64,000 nt of DNA from NCBI GenBank assembly GCA_027622375.1, contig JAQCAB010000002.1:1-64000 (forward strand). Direction: 5' to 3'. The stretch's first letter is position 1. Each line of letters begins with the position of its first letter. Below the pieces are notes generated by a model, which was not told the DNA's origin, did not search any database, and saw only the letters and a program-made list of their open reading frames with translations. The stretch comes from Bacteroidota bacterium. Lineage in GTDB: Bacteria; Bacteroidota; Ignavibacteria; UBA10030; UBA8401. Made by a program: the position numbers and the translations under genes. Positions 1 to 11,192 of the stretch are shown one piece after another.

Positions 1-83
1 ATATTTATTATATAAAATTTGAAGCAGTTCTATTATTTAGTAAATTGTTTATTATTTAATTATAACTTAAAACAGGAGACAAC

Positions 84-1199
84 GTGAAGTTTATAGTCAA
101 AAAAAATGAAATTGAAAAAGCTTTTTCTCAATCAATAACCCTTGTTCCAACAAGATCAATTGTTCAAGAATTAAATAATGCTTTATTTAAATTAGAAAAA
201 GGAAAATTAACAATTTATACAACCGATCTAAAAATAACACTTATTACAGTTATTAATATAGAATCAAACGATAAAGGAGAAATAGCTGTTCCAATTGAAA
301 CAATTTATCAAACTATAAAAAGTATTTCAGCAACAGATATTCAATTTTCAATTGATGACGAAACTAAAAAAATAAAAATAAAAGCAGGAAAAGGAAATTA
401 TTCTATTTCCGGAATAAATACTGAAAATTTTCCTGAAATTCCTAAAGCTGTTTCGGAAAACGAAGTTGAGTTTAACACAGATCAATTAAGAAAAATTTTT
501 AAAACAGTTAAATTTGCAATTAATTCTGAAGAAAAAAGAATTTCAATGTCAGGCGCTTATTTAAACTTTAAAAACGATAAAATAATTTTTGTAACAACTG
601 ATGGTCATAGATTGGTTAGATATACAATTAAAAATGAAAAGAAAAATGAATCACAAGAAATTATAATTCCATTAAACACGCTTTCTGTTGTTGAAAAATT
701 AATCACCGGAGAAAAAACAAAAATATCAACAAACGGAAAACAAATTTCGTTTTATTTTGATAATTCAGTTATAACGTCAAGTTTAATTGAAGAAAAATAT
801 CCAAACTATGAAGCTGTTATTCCACTAGAAAATAATTTAACACTAAGAGTTGATAAACAAGAATTTATTTCTTCTATAAAAAGAGTTTCTCTTTATTCAA
901 GTTCAACAAATTATCAAATTAGATTATTTTTAAAAAACAACGAAATTCAAGTATCAGCAAAGGATGTTGATTTTGGAAAAGAAGCTCAAGAAGAAGTTCA
1001 ATGCGAATACTCTGGGGATGAGTTTGAAATTGGTTTTAATTCACAATATTTAATTGAAGTAGCATCTCATATACCGGGAGATGATATAATTTTTAAATTA
1101 CAAACCCAATCGCGCGCAGTAATTTTAGAACCAGATACAGAAAAAAACACAAACGAAAATCTTTTAATGCTCATTATGCCTTTAAGGTTAAACGCTTAA
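84..1199 (+). CDS. dnaN: DNA polymerase III beta subunit (sliding clamp)
   Basis: Encodes the ring-shaped clamp that tethers the replicative polymerase to DNA. The 371-residue length is normal for the family, with three clamp-fold domains at roughly 1-120, 125-245 and 247-371. The protein ends in MPLRLNA, matching the conserved M-P-x-R-L carboxy terminus of beta clamps. The start is GTG at 84, supported by AGGAG at 74-78. It is the first gene in the window and is followed after 14 bases by recF, the usual dnaA-dnaN-recF-gyrB order, so dnaA is expected just upstream (inference). The 83 bases before it are AT-rich with no feature I can name. Confidence 0.97.
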   Translation: MKFIVKKNEIEKAFSQSITLVPTRSIVQELNNALFKLEKGKLTIYTTDLKITLITVINIESNDKGEIAVPIETIYQTIKSISATDIQFSIDDETKKIKIKAGKGNYSISGINTENFPEIPKAVSENEVEFNTDQLRKIFKTVKFAINSEEKRISMSGAYLNFKNDKIIFVTTDGHRLVRYTIKNEKKNESQEIIIPLNTLSVVEKLITGEKTKISTNGKQISFYFDNSVITSSLIEEKYPNYEAVIPLENNLTLRVDKQEFISSIKRVSLYSSSTNYQIRLFLKNNEIQVSAKDVDFGKEAQEEVQCEYSGDEFEIGFNSQYLIEVASHIPGDDIIFKLQTQSRAVILEPDTEKNTNENLLMLIMPLRLNA

Positions 1200-1213
1200 G
1201 ATTTAACTAAAAA

Positions 1214-2356
1214 ATGGTTTTATCCGAAATACAGCTTTCGAATTTTAGAAATCATACAGATTCAAAATTAACTTTTTCACCAAAAATTAATCTCATTTCT
1301 GGAGATAATGGACAAGGCAAAACAAGTTTAATTGAAGCTATTTCGTATTGTTGTTTAACAAAAAGTATTTTTACTAATCACGACTACGAACCACTCCAAT
1401 TTAACAAAACATGGTTTTCAATTTTTTCAACACTTACATCGGATATTGGATTCACTTATAAAAACCAAATCAGGTATAATTATGAAAAAAAAGAAAAAAA
1501 CTTTTTAATTAATAATTTAAATATTTCAAATATGTCATCGGCGGTTGGAAGGTTCCCAGTTGTGTTTCTTTATCCCGAACTTTCTTCAATAACAATGGGC
1601 GGTCCAGCTGAAAGAAGAAAATTTTTAGATATTTTACTTTCTCAGTCAAGTAAAAGCTATTTAGAGGATTTGCTTGATTATAAACGAATTATAAAACAAC
1701 GAAATGCAATACTTTCAAACCCAGAAACTAAATTTAATAAAGAATTAATTGAACCATGGAACGAACTATTAATTAAACGAGGATCAAAAATTATTCACCA
1801 CAGAATAAATTTTGTAAATGATTTTAAGCCACACCTAACTAAAAACTATTCTGAAATATCTGGATTTAAAGAAGAGATAGATATGGAATATAAAACTCAA
1901 TTTGAGTTATCAAAAAATACTTCGATTTCAGAAATAGAAACAAGCCTTAATAAAGAACTTATAAAAGAAAAATTTAAAGAAGCACAAAGAGGTGTTTCAC
2001 TGGTTGGGCCACACCGCGATGATTTGGTTTTTAAATTAAATGGTCATCCTGTAATTCAGTTTGCATCGCAGGGTCAACATAAAACTATTTTAATTACACT
2101 TAAATTTGCAGAATATTCTTTTTTACAAGAAGCTTGTCACGAAACACCAATTGTTTTATTAGATGATATTTTTAGCGAGCTTGATAATTTAAGAACAGAA
2201 CGATTACTTGTAAAACTTTTAACTCTTGGGCAAACATTTATAACTACAACAATTTCTACAGAATCAAAAACGTTTGAAAAGTTTGGAAGCGCAATAGAAA
2301 AATTTATCATTAAAGAGGGCTCTTCGTTTTTAGCAACAAGTGTTTATAAAGAATGA
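1214..2356 (+). CDS. recF: DNA replication and repair protein RecF
   Basis: SMC-like ATPase that helps load RecA at gaps behind stalled forks, acting with RecO and RecR. The Walker A motif GDNGQGKTSL lies at about residues 30-39. The RecF-typical GPHRDD is near residue 265, followed by the signature region beginning FASQGQHKT, and Walker B is the VLLDDIFSELD segment near residue 314. At 380 residues it has the family length. Its stop overlaps the start of the next gene by 4 bases (ATGA), so the two are probably translationally coupled. Confidence 0.96.
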   Translation: MVLSEIQLSNFRNHTDSKLTFSPKINLISGDNGQGKTSLIEAISYCCLTKSIFTNHDYEPLQFNKTWFSIFSTLTSDIGFTYKNQIRYNYEKKEKNFLINNLNISNMSSAVGRFPVVFLYPELSSITMGGPAERRKFLDILLSQSSKSYLEDLLDYKRIIKQRNAILSNPETKFNKELIEPWNELLIKRGSKIIHHRINFVNDFKPHLTKNYSEISGFKEEIDMEYKTQFELSKNTSISEIETSLNKELIKEKFKEAQRGVSLVGPHRDDLVFKLNGHPVIQFASQGQHKTILITLKFAEYSFLQEACHETPIVLLDDIFSELDNLRTERLLVKLLTLGQTFITTTISTESKTFEKFGSAIEKFIIKEGSSFLATSVYKE

Positions 2357-2643
2357 AAAAAAATAATATTCAAAATTTAAAAGAGGCAATCGAGGCAACT
2401 TTAAAAAGTCTCGGCATAAAACAAAAAATCGATCAATATTCAGCTTTTTCAAATTGGGAAGAAATAGTCGGTGAAAAAATTTCAAAAGTTACAACACCCG
2501 AAAAAATTCAAAATAATACACTCGTAGTAAAAGTAAACAGCGCACCATGGCAAGCAGAATTAACTTTTAGAAAAAAAGAAATCTTAGAAAAAATCCACAC
2601 TAAAACAGAATCAAAAGCAATTAAAAATATAATTTTCAGATAA
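2353..2643 (+). CDS. DUF721 (DciA-like) protein
   Basis: A 96-residue protein of the DUF721 family. Some members (DciA) load the replicative helicase DnaB in bacteria that lack DnaC or DnaI. The visible family pattern is a helical amino half followed by W-E-x-I-V-G (about 36-41) and a core ending V-K-V-N-S-A-P-W-Q-A-E-L. The position between recF and gyrB is typical for this family in the Bacteroidetes/Chlorobi group. The overlap with recF suggests coupled translation. A loader role for the DnaB encoded at 60.8 kb is inference. Confidence 0.85.
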   Translation: MKKNNIQNLKEAIEATLKSLGIKQKIDQYSAFSNWEEIVGEKISKVTTPEKIQNNTLVVKVNSAPWQAELTFRKKEILEKIHTKTESKAIKNIIFR

Positions 2644-2650
2644 AAACTAA

Positions 2651-4687
<2,037 letters not shown>

Positions 4688-4689
4688 AT

Positions 4690-5340
4690 ATGAGTGATTT
4701 AACAACTATCGTTATTAATTTTCAAACACCTGATTTAATTAAAACTGCCGTTGAATCGTTTCGTAAATTTTATCCAGAAGAAGAATTATTAATTATTGAT
4801 AATGGTTCAAAGGATGAATTATCAAAAGATGTAATTTTAGCACTATCAAAAAAAAACAGTAAAACTAAAACTTTATTTTTATCAAATAATATTTTTCATG
4901 GCCCAGCGATGAACCTGGCAATAAAAACAACATTCACAAAATATTTGTTTTTTTTAGATAGCGACACAAAAACTATTTATGGTGGGTTTCTTGAAAAAAT
5001 GATGAGTGAGCTCTCGGTTTCTGAAAAAAATTATGCAATTGGAAAACGAGACAGCGTAAACAAAAGAGGATTTATTACAAAAACAAACGGGATACCAATT
5101 GTGCGAAGCTCGTACATGATGTTAAAAAGAGAATCATATTTTTTGTTTCCAGAGTTTTGTCACCAAGGGTTACCATCGTATGAAAATTTTAAAGAGGCAA
5201 ACCAAAATGGATTTTCTTTACTCAGCTTCCCAATTGAGAATTATATTGAACACGCAGGAAGAGGAACCGCGAGTAAGTTTGGTTATAAACTCGGATTAAA
5301 GAGTAAAATAGATTTTGCACTTAACAAACTTGGCATATAA
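4690..5340 (+). CDS. Family 2 glycosyltransferase-like protein
   Basis: A short (216-residue) GT-A-fold protein. The amino end reads TIVINFQTPDLI followed by LLIIDNGSKDE, the typical nucleotide-sugar-binding start of family 2 glycosyltransferases. A D-S-D metal-binding motif (LFFLDSDTKT) is near residue 90. No membrane segment is obvious. The gene begins 2 bases after gyrB and precedes gyrA by 45 bases, so it is probably cotranscribed with the gyrase genes. Acceptor and donor sugars cannot be told from sequence. The link with gyrase is positional only. Confidence 0.75.
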   Translation: MSDLTTIVINFQTPDLIKTAVESFRKFYPEEELLIIDNGSKDELSKDVILALSKKNSKTKTLFLSNNIFHGPAMNLAIKTTFTKYLFFLDSDTKTIYGGFLEKMMSELSVSEKNYAIGKRDSVNKRGFITKTNGIPIVRSSYMMLKRESYFLFPEFCHQGLPSYENFKEANQNGFSLLSFPIENYIEHAGRGTASKFGYKLGLKSKIDFALNKLGI

Positions 5341-5385
5341 AAAGCAAGCTGAATTTTAAAAACAGACTTAATTAGAAAATAATTT

Positions 5386-7902
5386 ATGGCTATAAACGAA
5401 AAAATTGTCCCCGTTGATATTGAAGAAGAAATGAAGAGTTCTTACATCGATTACGCGATGTCTGTAATAGTTTCGCGCGCACTACCCGATGTTCGAGATG
5501 GATTGAAACCAGTTCACAGAAGAGTTCTTTACGGGATGCAAGATCTTGGCCTTGCTGCAGGGAAAACCTATAAAAAAAGCGCAAGAATTGTTGGAGAGGT
5601 TCTTGGTAAATATCATCCACATGGCGAGACCTCGGTTTACGATTCAATTGTAAGAATGGCTCAAGATTTTTCACTTCGTTACACACTTGTTGATGGCCAA
5701 GGAAATTTTGGATCGGTTGATGGTGATTCACCAGCAGCAATGCGTTATACAGAAGTTAGACTTTCTAAAATAGCAGAAGAAATGCTTCGCGATTTAAATA
5801 AAAACACCGTTGCGTTTACTCCAAATTTTGATGATACGCTATCTGAGCCAACAGTTTTACCGGCTCAAATTCCAAATCTTTTAATTAATGGTTCAAGTGG
5901 AATTGCTGTCGGTATGTCATCAAATATACCACCCCATAACTTGGGAGAAGTTATTGATGGCTTATTGCTAATGATTGACGAACCAGAAATTGAAAATAAA
6001 AAATTAATGAAGCATATAATTGCACCTGACTTTCCAACAGGTGGAATTATTTACGGCTACGATGGTGTTCGCGAAGCATATGAAAAAGGAAGAGGCAAAA
6101 TAACTATCCGTGCAAAAGCTGTTATCGAAACCAGCAAAGGAGATAGAGAAAGAATTATTATAAGTGAGCTTCCTTATCAAGTTAATAAAGCTTTTCTAAT
6201 TGAAAGAATTGCTGACTTAGTTCGAGATAAAAAAGTTGAGGATATATCTGATATTCGCGACGAATCAGATCGTGATGGAATGAGAATTGTAATCGAGCTT
6301 AAACGAGATGGTAATGCAGCTGTAGTTTTAAATAATCTGTACGTGCACACATCCATGCAAACCACATTTGGAATTATTATGCTGGCTCTTGTTGATGGAA
6401 GACCGAGAGTTTTACAATTAAAAGAAATTTTGAAGTTTTACCTTGAGCACCGCAATGAAATAATTGTTAAAAGAACAAAATTTGATTTAGAAGAAGCGGA
6501 AGCCCGAGCCCACATTCTTGAGGGATATATAATTGCTCTTGATAATATTGATGCAATAATAAAATTAATAAAAGCATCAAAAGATGTTGAGACCGCAAAG
6601 CTTGGATTAATGAAAAAATTTAAACTTTCTGAAATCCAAGCTAAGTCAATTTTAGAAATGAGATTGCAAAAACTAACTGGACTCGAAAGATCAAAAGTAG
6701 AAGAAGAGTATCGTGAAATAATAAAATTAATTTCAAAATTAAAATCAATCCTTGCAAGCAAACGCATGCAACTGGAAATCATAAAAGAAGAATTAAGGGA
6801 AATTAAAAGAAAATACTCAGACAAGCGTAAAACAGAAATAATTTATAAATCAGAAGAGTTTAAACTAGAAGATGTTATAGCGGATGAAAACGTTGTTATA
6901 ACAATCTCGCATCAAGGATATATTAAACGCACACCAACGAGTGATTATAGAACTCAAGGAAGAGGTGGAAAAGGAGTAATGGGTGCCTCTTCTAGAGAAG
7001 ATGATTTTGTTACAGGAATGTTTATTGCAAGCACACACGAATACATTTTAGTTTTTACAGATTTAGGAAGATGTTATTGGTTAAAAGTTTTTGAAGTTCC
7101 AGAGGGATCTCGAATTTCAAAAGGGAAAGCAATTGTAAATTTAATTTCAAAAGAGCCACAAGAAAAAATTACAACATTTCTTCCAGTAAAATCTTTTGAG
7201 GAAAATTTATATGTTACCATGGTAACAGAAAATGGAATTATAAAAAAATCCTCTTTGTCTGATTATAGCAATCCACGTAAAAATGGAATTGTTGCCATAA
7301 AACTAAAAAAAGCCGATAAACTTTGTGATGTAAAATTAACAAACGGCTCACAAGATATTTTTATTGGCTCTCACGATGGTCTTGCAATTCGATTTAAAGA
7401 AAAAGAAGCTCGCGTGATGGGGCGCTCTGCTTCTGGTGTTCGCGCAATACGACTTAGAAAAGGAGATAAGGTTGTAGGCGCGGTTGCAACCAATAATAAA
7501 AACTCTACAATTCTTGTTGCCAGCGAAAAGGGCTATGGCAAAAGATCCAAATTAGATGAATACCGAGTTAGTCACCGTGGAGGAAAAGGTGTATTTACTC
7601 AAAAGGCAACCGACAAAACAGGAAAACTTATAGCAATAAAAGAAGTTTCAGATAAAGACGATGTTGTGGTTGTTACATCTCACGGTAAAATAATTCGACA
7701 ACCGGCGCCAAGTATTCGAGTAAGTGGTCGCAATACAGCAGGAGTAAGATTAATTAGACTCGACGAAAAAGATAAAATAGCTGCTGTTGCTGTTGTGACT
7801 ACTGACGAAGAAAAACAAATCGAAGAATCCAAATCACCAAAAACGGACAAAAAAACTGAAACAAAGAATGATATTAAGAAGAAAAGCAAAAAAGGAAAAT
7901 AA
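5386..7902 (+). CDS. gyrA: DNA gyrase subunit A
   Basis: DNA breakage and reunion subunit of gyrase. The catalytic tyrosine lies in AAMRYTEVR at about residue 121. The carboxy-terminal beta-propeller carries a GyrA box (QGRGGKG, about 524-530), which separates gyrase from topoisomerase IV ParC. In the quinolone-resistance region the sequence reads [10 protein letters not shown], so threonine replaces the Ser83 of Escherichia coli while the equivalent of Asp87 is kept. Thr here is natural in several species. The last 35 or so residues form a charged Lys/Glu-rich tail. At 838 residues the length is normal. Confidence 0.97.
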   Translation: MAINEKIVPVDIEEEMKSSYIDYAMSVIVSRALPDVRDGLKPVHRRVLYGMQDLGLAAGKTYKKSARIVGEVLGKYHPHGETSVYDSIVRMAQDFSLRYTLVDGQGNFGSVDGDSPAAMRYTEVRLSKIAEEMLRDLNKNTVAFTPNFDDTLSEPTVLPAQIPNLLINGSSGIAVGMSSNIPPHNLGEVIDGLLLMIDEPEIENKKLMKHIIAPDFPTGGIIYGYDGVREAYEKGRGKITIRAKAVIETSKGDRERIIISELPYQVNKAFLIERIADLVRDKKVEDISDIRDESDRDGMRIVIELKRDGNAAVVLNNLYVHTSMQTTFGIIMLALVDGRPRVLQLKEILKFYLEHRNEIIVKRTKFDLEEAEARAHILEGYIIALDNIDAIIKLIKASKDVETAKLGLMKKFKLSEIQAKSILEMRLQKLTGLERSKVEEEYREIIKLISKLKSILASKRMQLEIIKEELREIKRKYSDKRKTEIIYKSEEFKLEDVIADENVVITISHQGYIKRTPTSDYRTQGRGGKGVMGASSREDDFVTGMFIASTHEYILVFTDLGRCYWLKVFEVPEGSRISKGKAIVNLISKEPQEKITTFLPVKSFEENLYVTMVTENGIIKKSSLSDYSNPRKNGIVAIKLKKADKLCDVKLTNGSQDIFIGSHDGLAIRFKEKEARVMGRSASGVRAIRLRKGDKVVGAVATNNKNSTILVASEKGYGKRSKLDEYRVSHRGGKGVFTQKATDKTGKLIAIKEVSDKDDVVVVTSHGKIIRQPAPSIRVSGRNTAGVRLIRLDEKDKIAAVAVVTTDEEKQIEESKSPKTDKKTETKNDIKKKSKKGK

Positions 7903-7941
7903 TCTTTAAAAGTAGAAGAAACACCAACAACCAAGCCCTAT

Positions 7942-7971
7942 AAAAAAAATGGACACAAAAAGTGTCCATTT
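7942..7971 (-). terminator. Rho-independent terminator of the small membrane-protein gene
   Basis: A perfect 10-bp stem (AAATGGACAC at 7947-7956 with GTGTCCATTT at 7962-7971) encloses a 5-base loop. On the minus strand the stem is followed by a run of U residues (complement of A at 7942-7949). It lies 28 bases past the stop codon of the minus-strand gene at 8000-8215. No comparable U run follows on the plus strand, so any service to gyrA would be weaker. Confidence 0.8.
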
Positions 7972-7999
7972 AAAAACAAAGCTTACTTATTTAAATAAA

Positions 8000-8215
8000 T
8001 TATTTGCAGCATTTATTACAATAAGCACCAACAGCAAAAATAGCTAACCAACTCCAATATGCCCCCAAATACGAACTAACGACCCACCAGCCAGCAATGG
8101 TTAACAGACCCCACACTAACCAACCATATTTTTCCGGTAAACTTACACTGAGTAGTCCTAGTAATTCGCGTAATAAAACATACGCAACAGCCGCTTGAAG
8201 AATTGTATCTAGCAC
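8000..8215 (-). CDS. Small Trp-rich membrane protein, unknown family
   Basis: A 71-residue very hydrophobic protein with a likely first membrane segment at about 5-27 and one or two more at about 32-66. It has six tryptophans and a cysteine-rich tail (YCNKCCK). I do not recognise the family. The start is GTG at 8215, preceded at 9 bases by an unusually strong Shine-Dalgarno site (AAAGGAGGTGA, plus-strand 8222-8232). The gene has its own terminator. One counted line inside it (8041-8100) is 50 % GC, against 25 % for 8581-8640 in the next gene. It is therefore probably acquired, with translation signals resembling those of Firmicutes or phages (inference). A holin-like or bacteriocin-like role is possible but unsupported. 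Confidence 0.65.
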   Translation of the reverse strand: MLDTILQAAVAYVLLRELLGLLSVSLPEKYGWLVWGLLTIAGWWVVSSYLGAYWSWLAIFAVGAYCNKCCK

Positions 8216-8221
8216 TTAAAT

Positions 8222-8232
8222 TCACCTCCTTT
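8222..8232 (-). promoter_or_regulatory. Near-ideal Shine-Dalgarno site
   Basis: On the minus strand the sequence reads AAAGGAGGTGA, an almost full match to the 16S rRNA 3' end. It is placed 9 bases before the GTG at 8215. It decides the start of the small membrane-protein gene and is far stronger than ribosome sites elsewhere in this window. I see no convincing promoter between it and 8340. Confidence 0.8.
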
Positions 8233-8369
8233 AAATAATAGTTATTTAAAATGTACTATACAGCCTTACAACAATATCAACCTGTAAAACCCATAACACA
8301 TCTCTAAGGCAAGTACAATTAAATCCTTTTCAGTATTAAATGCAAGTATTTTTATAGTTTTGAGAAATT

Positions 8370-8489
8370 AAAATAAGGGGCAAATCTAAAGAAAAACCCA
8401 ATTTGGATTGAAGAAGATGTTTTCGTAAAGTTATTAAAGAAAAATCTTGGAATGATAAACCGACTCAAAAATATCTAAAAAAACAATGA
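8370..8489 (+). pseudogene. Possible remnant of a small reading frame upstream of the 82-residue gene
   Basis: The frame that ends at the TGA overlapping the ATG at 8486 (ATGA) reads R-K-V-I-K-E-K-S-W-N-D-K-P-T-Q-K-Y-L and is well formed as protein-like sequence for about 25 codons. It is interrupted upstream by a stop at 8409-8411. The codons before that stop also read as a plausible lysine-rich peptide. The stop-start overlap is what one expects of a former coupled gene. I do not recognise the family and no start with a ribosome site is visible, so this is tentative. Confidence 0.2.
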
Positions 8490-8734
8490 TTCATCAAAAA
8501 ATCCCAACCAACCCACTAAGCGTTGGAAAAAAATATAAATTTTCTTTAAATGGGAACCATCTTTATAATGGAGAAGTTTTAATTACTGAAGGATGTTGGG
8601 CAACAATAAAAGTTATAAATATTGCTGAAAGTATTTTTAAAAATAATTATCACGAAGGGCAAACTTTTGAAATTAAAACATCAAATTATTTTTTTGAAGC
8701 AGTCGGCGATGAATCAAAAAGCCCAACTTTATAA
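8486..8734 (+). CDS. Conserved-looking small protein, unknown function
   Basis: An 82-residue soluble protein with no signal peptide or membrane segment. The composition suggests a small beta-rich fold (G-K-K-Y-K-F-S-L, then W-A-T-I-K-V-I-N and T-F-E-I-K-T-S). I do not recognise the family. Its stop codon overlaps the start of the following oxidoreductase by one base (TAATG), so the two are probably cotranslated. Codon use and AT content match the native genes. No function should be assigned. Confidence 0.6.
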   Translation: MIHQKIPTNPLSVGKKYKFSLNGNHLYNGEVLITEGCWATIKVINIAESIFKNNYHEGQTFEIKTSNYFFEAVGDESKSPTL

Positions 8735-9750
8735 TGAAAGCATTGGTTTTAAAGGGCTTCGGGGGTGTTGATCAGCTTGTCGTTGAAGAAATAAATAATC
8801 TAAAACCCGATAAAGGTGAAGCTGTGGTTCAAATTTATTCGGCCTCATTAAACAGAAGAGATGTTTGGATTCGTTTAAATAAATATCCAAACATCCAACT
8901 CCCAGCAATTTTAGGATCAGATGGAAGTGGAAAAGTAATTTCAGTAGGGAGCGATGACAATAAAAACTTAATCGGAAAAGATGTTGTCATTTATCCAGGA
9001 TTTAATTGGGGAGAAAGCACAGAATATCAAAAAAAAGATATGATGATTCTCGGAATGCCGAAACCAGGGACCTGCGCCGAAGAGGTTTTGGTTCCAATTA
9101 CAAATTTATTTGACAAACCAAAAAATCTAACTTTTAACGAAACAGCCACATTACCAATTGCTGGATTAACAGCATTTCGAGCAATAACAAATAAAGCAAG
9201 ACCCAAAACCGACGAAACTGTTTTAATTACCGGTATCGGTGGTGGAGTTGCAATGTTTGCGTTACAATTTGCTTTAATGTTCACAAAAAATGTTTTTGTT
9301 ACATCTTCGTCAGAACAAAAAATTTCAAAAGCAATTTCTCTTGGTGCTATAGGAGGAATTGTTTATTCCACCGAAAAAAATATAAAAGAACAAATTTTAA
9401 ATATTACAAAGGGAAAAGGAATTGATGTTGTAATTGACGGAACCACAGGAGACAATCTAACTCAATTAATAGATGTTGTGAATTCTGGTGCAAGAATTGT
9501 AATTTATGGTTCAACAAGTTTAACTCCTTTAACAATACCAGCAAGACATCTTTTTTGGAAACAAATAAAAATTCTGGGAACTACATTTGGGACAATGGAA
9601 GAATTTAAAAAAATGTTAAGTTTTATTGAAGAACATAATATTCACCCGATTATTGATTCTGTTTTTAGTTTTAATGATTTTAAAGAAGCATATAAAAAAC
9701 TAGAAAAAGGCAATCAGTGCGGAAAAATTGTAATCGAAATTAAAAAATAA
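8734..9750 (+). CDS. Zinc-type alcohol dehydrogenase/quinone oxidoreductase family protein
   Basis: A medium-chain dehydrogenase/reductase of 338 residues. The amino-terminal GroES-like domain includes SASLNRRDVWIR and ILGSDGSGKV, which in related proteins lines the active site. The Rossmann domain has G-I-G-G-G-V-A at about residues 167-173, binding NAD(P)H. The usual cluster of structural-zinc cysteines is not evident. This fits the quinone-oxidoreductase-like branch or a YogA/YhdH-type reductase rather than a classical zinc alcohol dehydrogenase. It overlaps the upstream small gene by one base and precedes an aldehyde dehydrogenase by 7 bases, so the pair may process related carbonyl substrates (inference). 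Confidence 0.85.
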   Translation: MKALVLKGFGGVDQLVVEEINNLKPDKGEAVVQIYSASLNRRDVWIRLNKYPNIQLPAILGSDGSGKVISVGSDDNKNLIGKDVVIYPGFNWGESTEYQKKDMMILGMPKPGTCAEEVLVPITNLFDKPKNLTFNETATLPIAGLTAFRAITNKARPKTDETVLITGIGGGVAMFALQFALMFTKNVFVTSSSEQKISKAISLGAIGGIVYSTEKNIKEQILNITKGKGIDVVIDGTTGDNLTQLIDVVNSGARIVIYGSTSLTPLTIPARHLFWKQIKILGTTFGTMEEFKKMLSFIEEHNIHPIIDSVFSFNDFKEAYKKLEKGNQCGKIVIEIKK

Positions 9751-9757
9751 AATATTA

Positions 9758-11179
9758 ATGAACCATAAAATCCCCACACTAACACCAAAATATAAAAAAG
9801 AAATTCTTTCTAGTTTTAGCAAGATAAAAGAGAATTCAATTTTGCTTCGCGCTTCATCTGCATCTGAAAGGATTACAAAATTAAAAAAGTTAAAAAGCGT
9901 AATTTCTTCAAATCTACCACAAATTGAAGAAGCGTTAAAAAATGATTTAAATAAATCTATAACCGAAACCAACTTAACAGAAGTTTTACCAACATTATTA
10001 GAATTACGTCACACAATAAAAAACTTAAGAGAATGGGTAAAGCCGCATTTTGTTCCAAAATCTTTTTTAACGTTAACAGGAACAGGACAAATAATTTATG
10101 AACCAAAAGGAACAGTGTTAATAATCTCACCATGGAATTATCCATTTCAATTAGCATTTATCCCTCTACTTTCTGCAATAGCTGCAGGGAACTCAGCAAT
10201 TATAAGACCATCCGATATATCGGTCAACACAACGCTTTGCATAAAAAAAATAATTGAAGAGTCTTTTAATCAAAATGAGGTTGAGGTAATTCTTGGTGAT
10301 GCAAAGGTTTCAGAATATTTAACAACGCTTCCATTTGACCATATATTTTTTACCGGCAGCCCATCTGTTGGTAAGAAAGTAATGGCGAACGCATCTAAAA
10401 ATCTAACATCTGTAACTTTGGAATTAGGTGGAAAATCACCAGCAATAATTCACAAATCAGCAAATTTAAAAGACGCTGCAAACAAAATTGCATGGGGAAA
10501 ACTTTTAAATCTTGGGCAAACCTGTATTGCACCAGATTATGTAATTATCCAGGAAGGTAAAAAAGAAAAATTTATTTCGTATTTAAAGAAGAGCTTTGAA
10601 AAAATGCTCCTCAATGAAAGTGAAAAAATTGTAAAAATTATTTCAAAAAATCACTTCGAAAGGATTAAAAATATTACCGAGGCATCAGTTAAAATGGGAG
10701 CAAAAATAATTTATGGTGGCAAATTTAATTTAAAAGATAAAAGAGTTGAACCTACAATTATGACTGATGTAAACTTAGAAATGCCAATCATGAAAGAAGA
10801 AATCTTTGGACCAATTCTCCCAATTGTTACCACCCAAAACACAAAAGAGTCAATTAGTTTTGTTAACAAACAACCAAAACCACTCGCGCTTTATATTTTT
10901 TCAAATGATAGAAATAAAACCGAAACAATTTTAAAAAACACTTCTTCTGGCGGAACATGTGTTAACGATGTAATGATGCAGTTTGGAACGGAACATTTAC
11001 CTTTCGGGGGTGTAAATAATAGTGGGGTTGGAAGCTACCATGGATATTTTGGATTTAAAACATTTTCGCACGAAAGATCAATATTTGTACAGGGAAAAAT
11101 TGATGTTAAAAAATATCTATATCCACCTTACACAAAACAAAAAGAAAAGCTTACAAAATTTATTATAAATAAGTTTTAG
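9758..11179 (+). CDS. Aldehyde dehydrogenase (ALDH3-like)
   Basis: NAD(P)-dependent oxidation of an aldehyde to the acid. The 473-residue length and lack of an amino extension fit the ALDH3/fatty-aldehyde branch. Visible motifs are SPWNYPFQ, the cofactor-binding F-T-G-S-P-S-V-G-K, the general-base glutamate in LELGGKSP (about 222), the nucleophilic cysteine in GQTCIAP (about 256) and the EEIFGPILP segment. A hydrophobic or basic tail follows HERS, as in ALDH3 enzymes. It lies 7 bases after the oxidoreductase and is convergent with the next gene. The substrate is unknown. Confidence 0.9.
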   Translation: MNHKIPTLTPKYKKEILSSFSKIKENSILLRASSASERITKLKKLKSVISSNLPQIEEALKNDLNKSITETNLTEVLPTLLELRHTIKNLREWVKPHFVPKSFLTLTGTGQIIYEPKGTVLIISPWNYPFQLAFIPLLSAIAAGNSAIIRPSDISVNTTLCIKKIIEESFNQNEVEVILGDAKVSEYLTTLPFDHIFFTGSPSVGKKVMANASKNLTSVTLELGGKSPAIIHKSANLKDAANKIAWGKLLNLGQTCIAPDYVIIQEGKKEKFISYLKKSFEKMLLNESEKIVKIISKNHFERIKNITEASVKMGAKIIYGGKFNLKDKRVEPTIMTDVNLEMPIMKEEIFGPILPIVTTQNTKESISFVNKQPKPLALYIFSNDRNKTETILKNTSSGGTCVNDVMMQFGTEHLPFGGVNNSGVGSYHGYFGFKTFSHERSIFVQGKIDVKKYLYPPYTKQKEKLTKFIINKF

Positions 11180-11192
11180 TACGACAAAGCAC

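Noticed and set aside
6438-6824. Long antisense open frame inside gyrA, and similar frames antisense to gyrB (3631-3948, 4336-4674)
   Set aside because: They lie wholly within strongly conserved gyrase coding sequence, have no ribosome site and read as serine/phenylalanine-rich shadow sequence.
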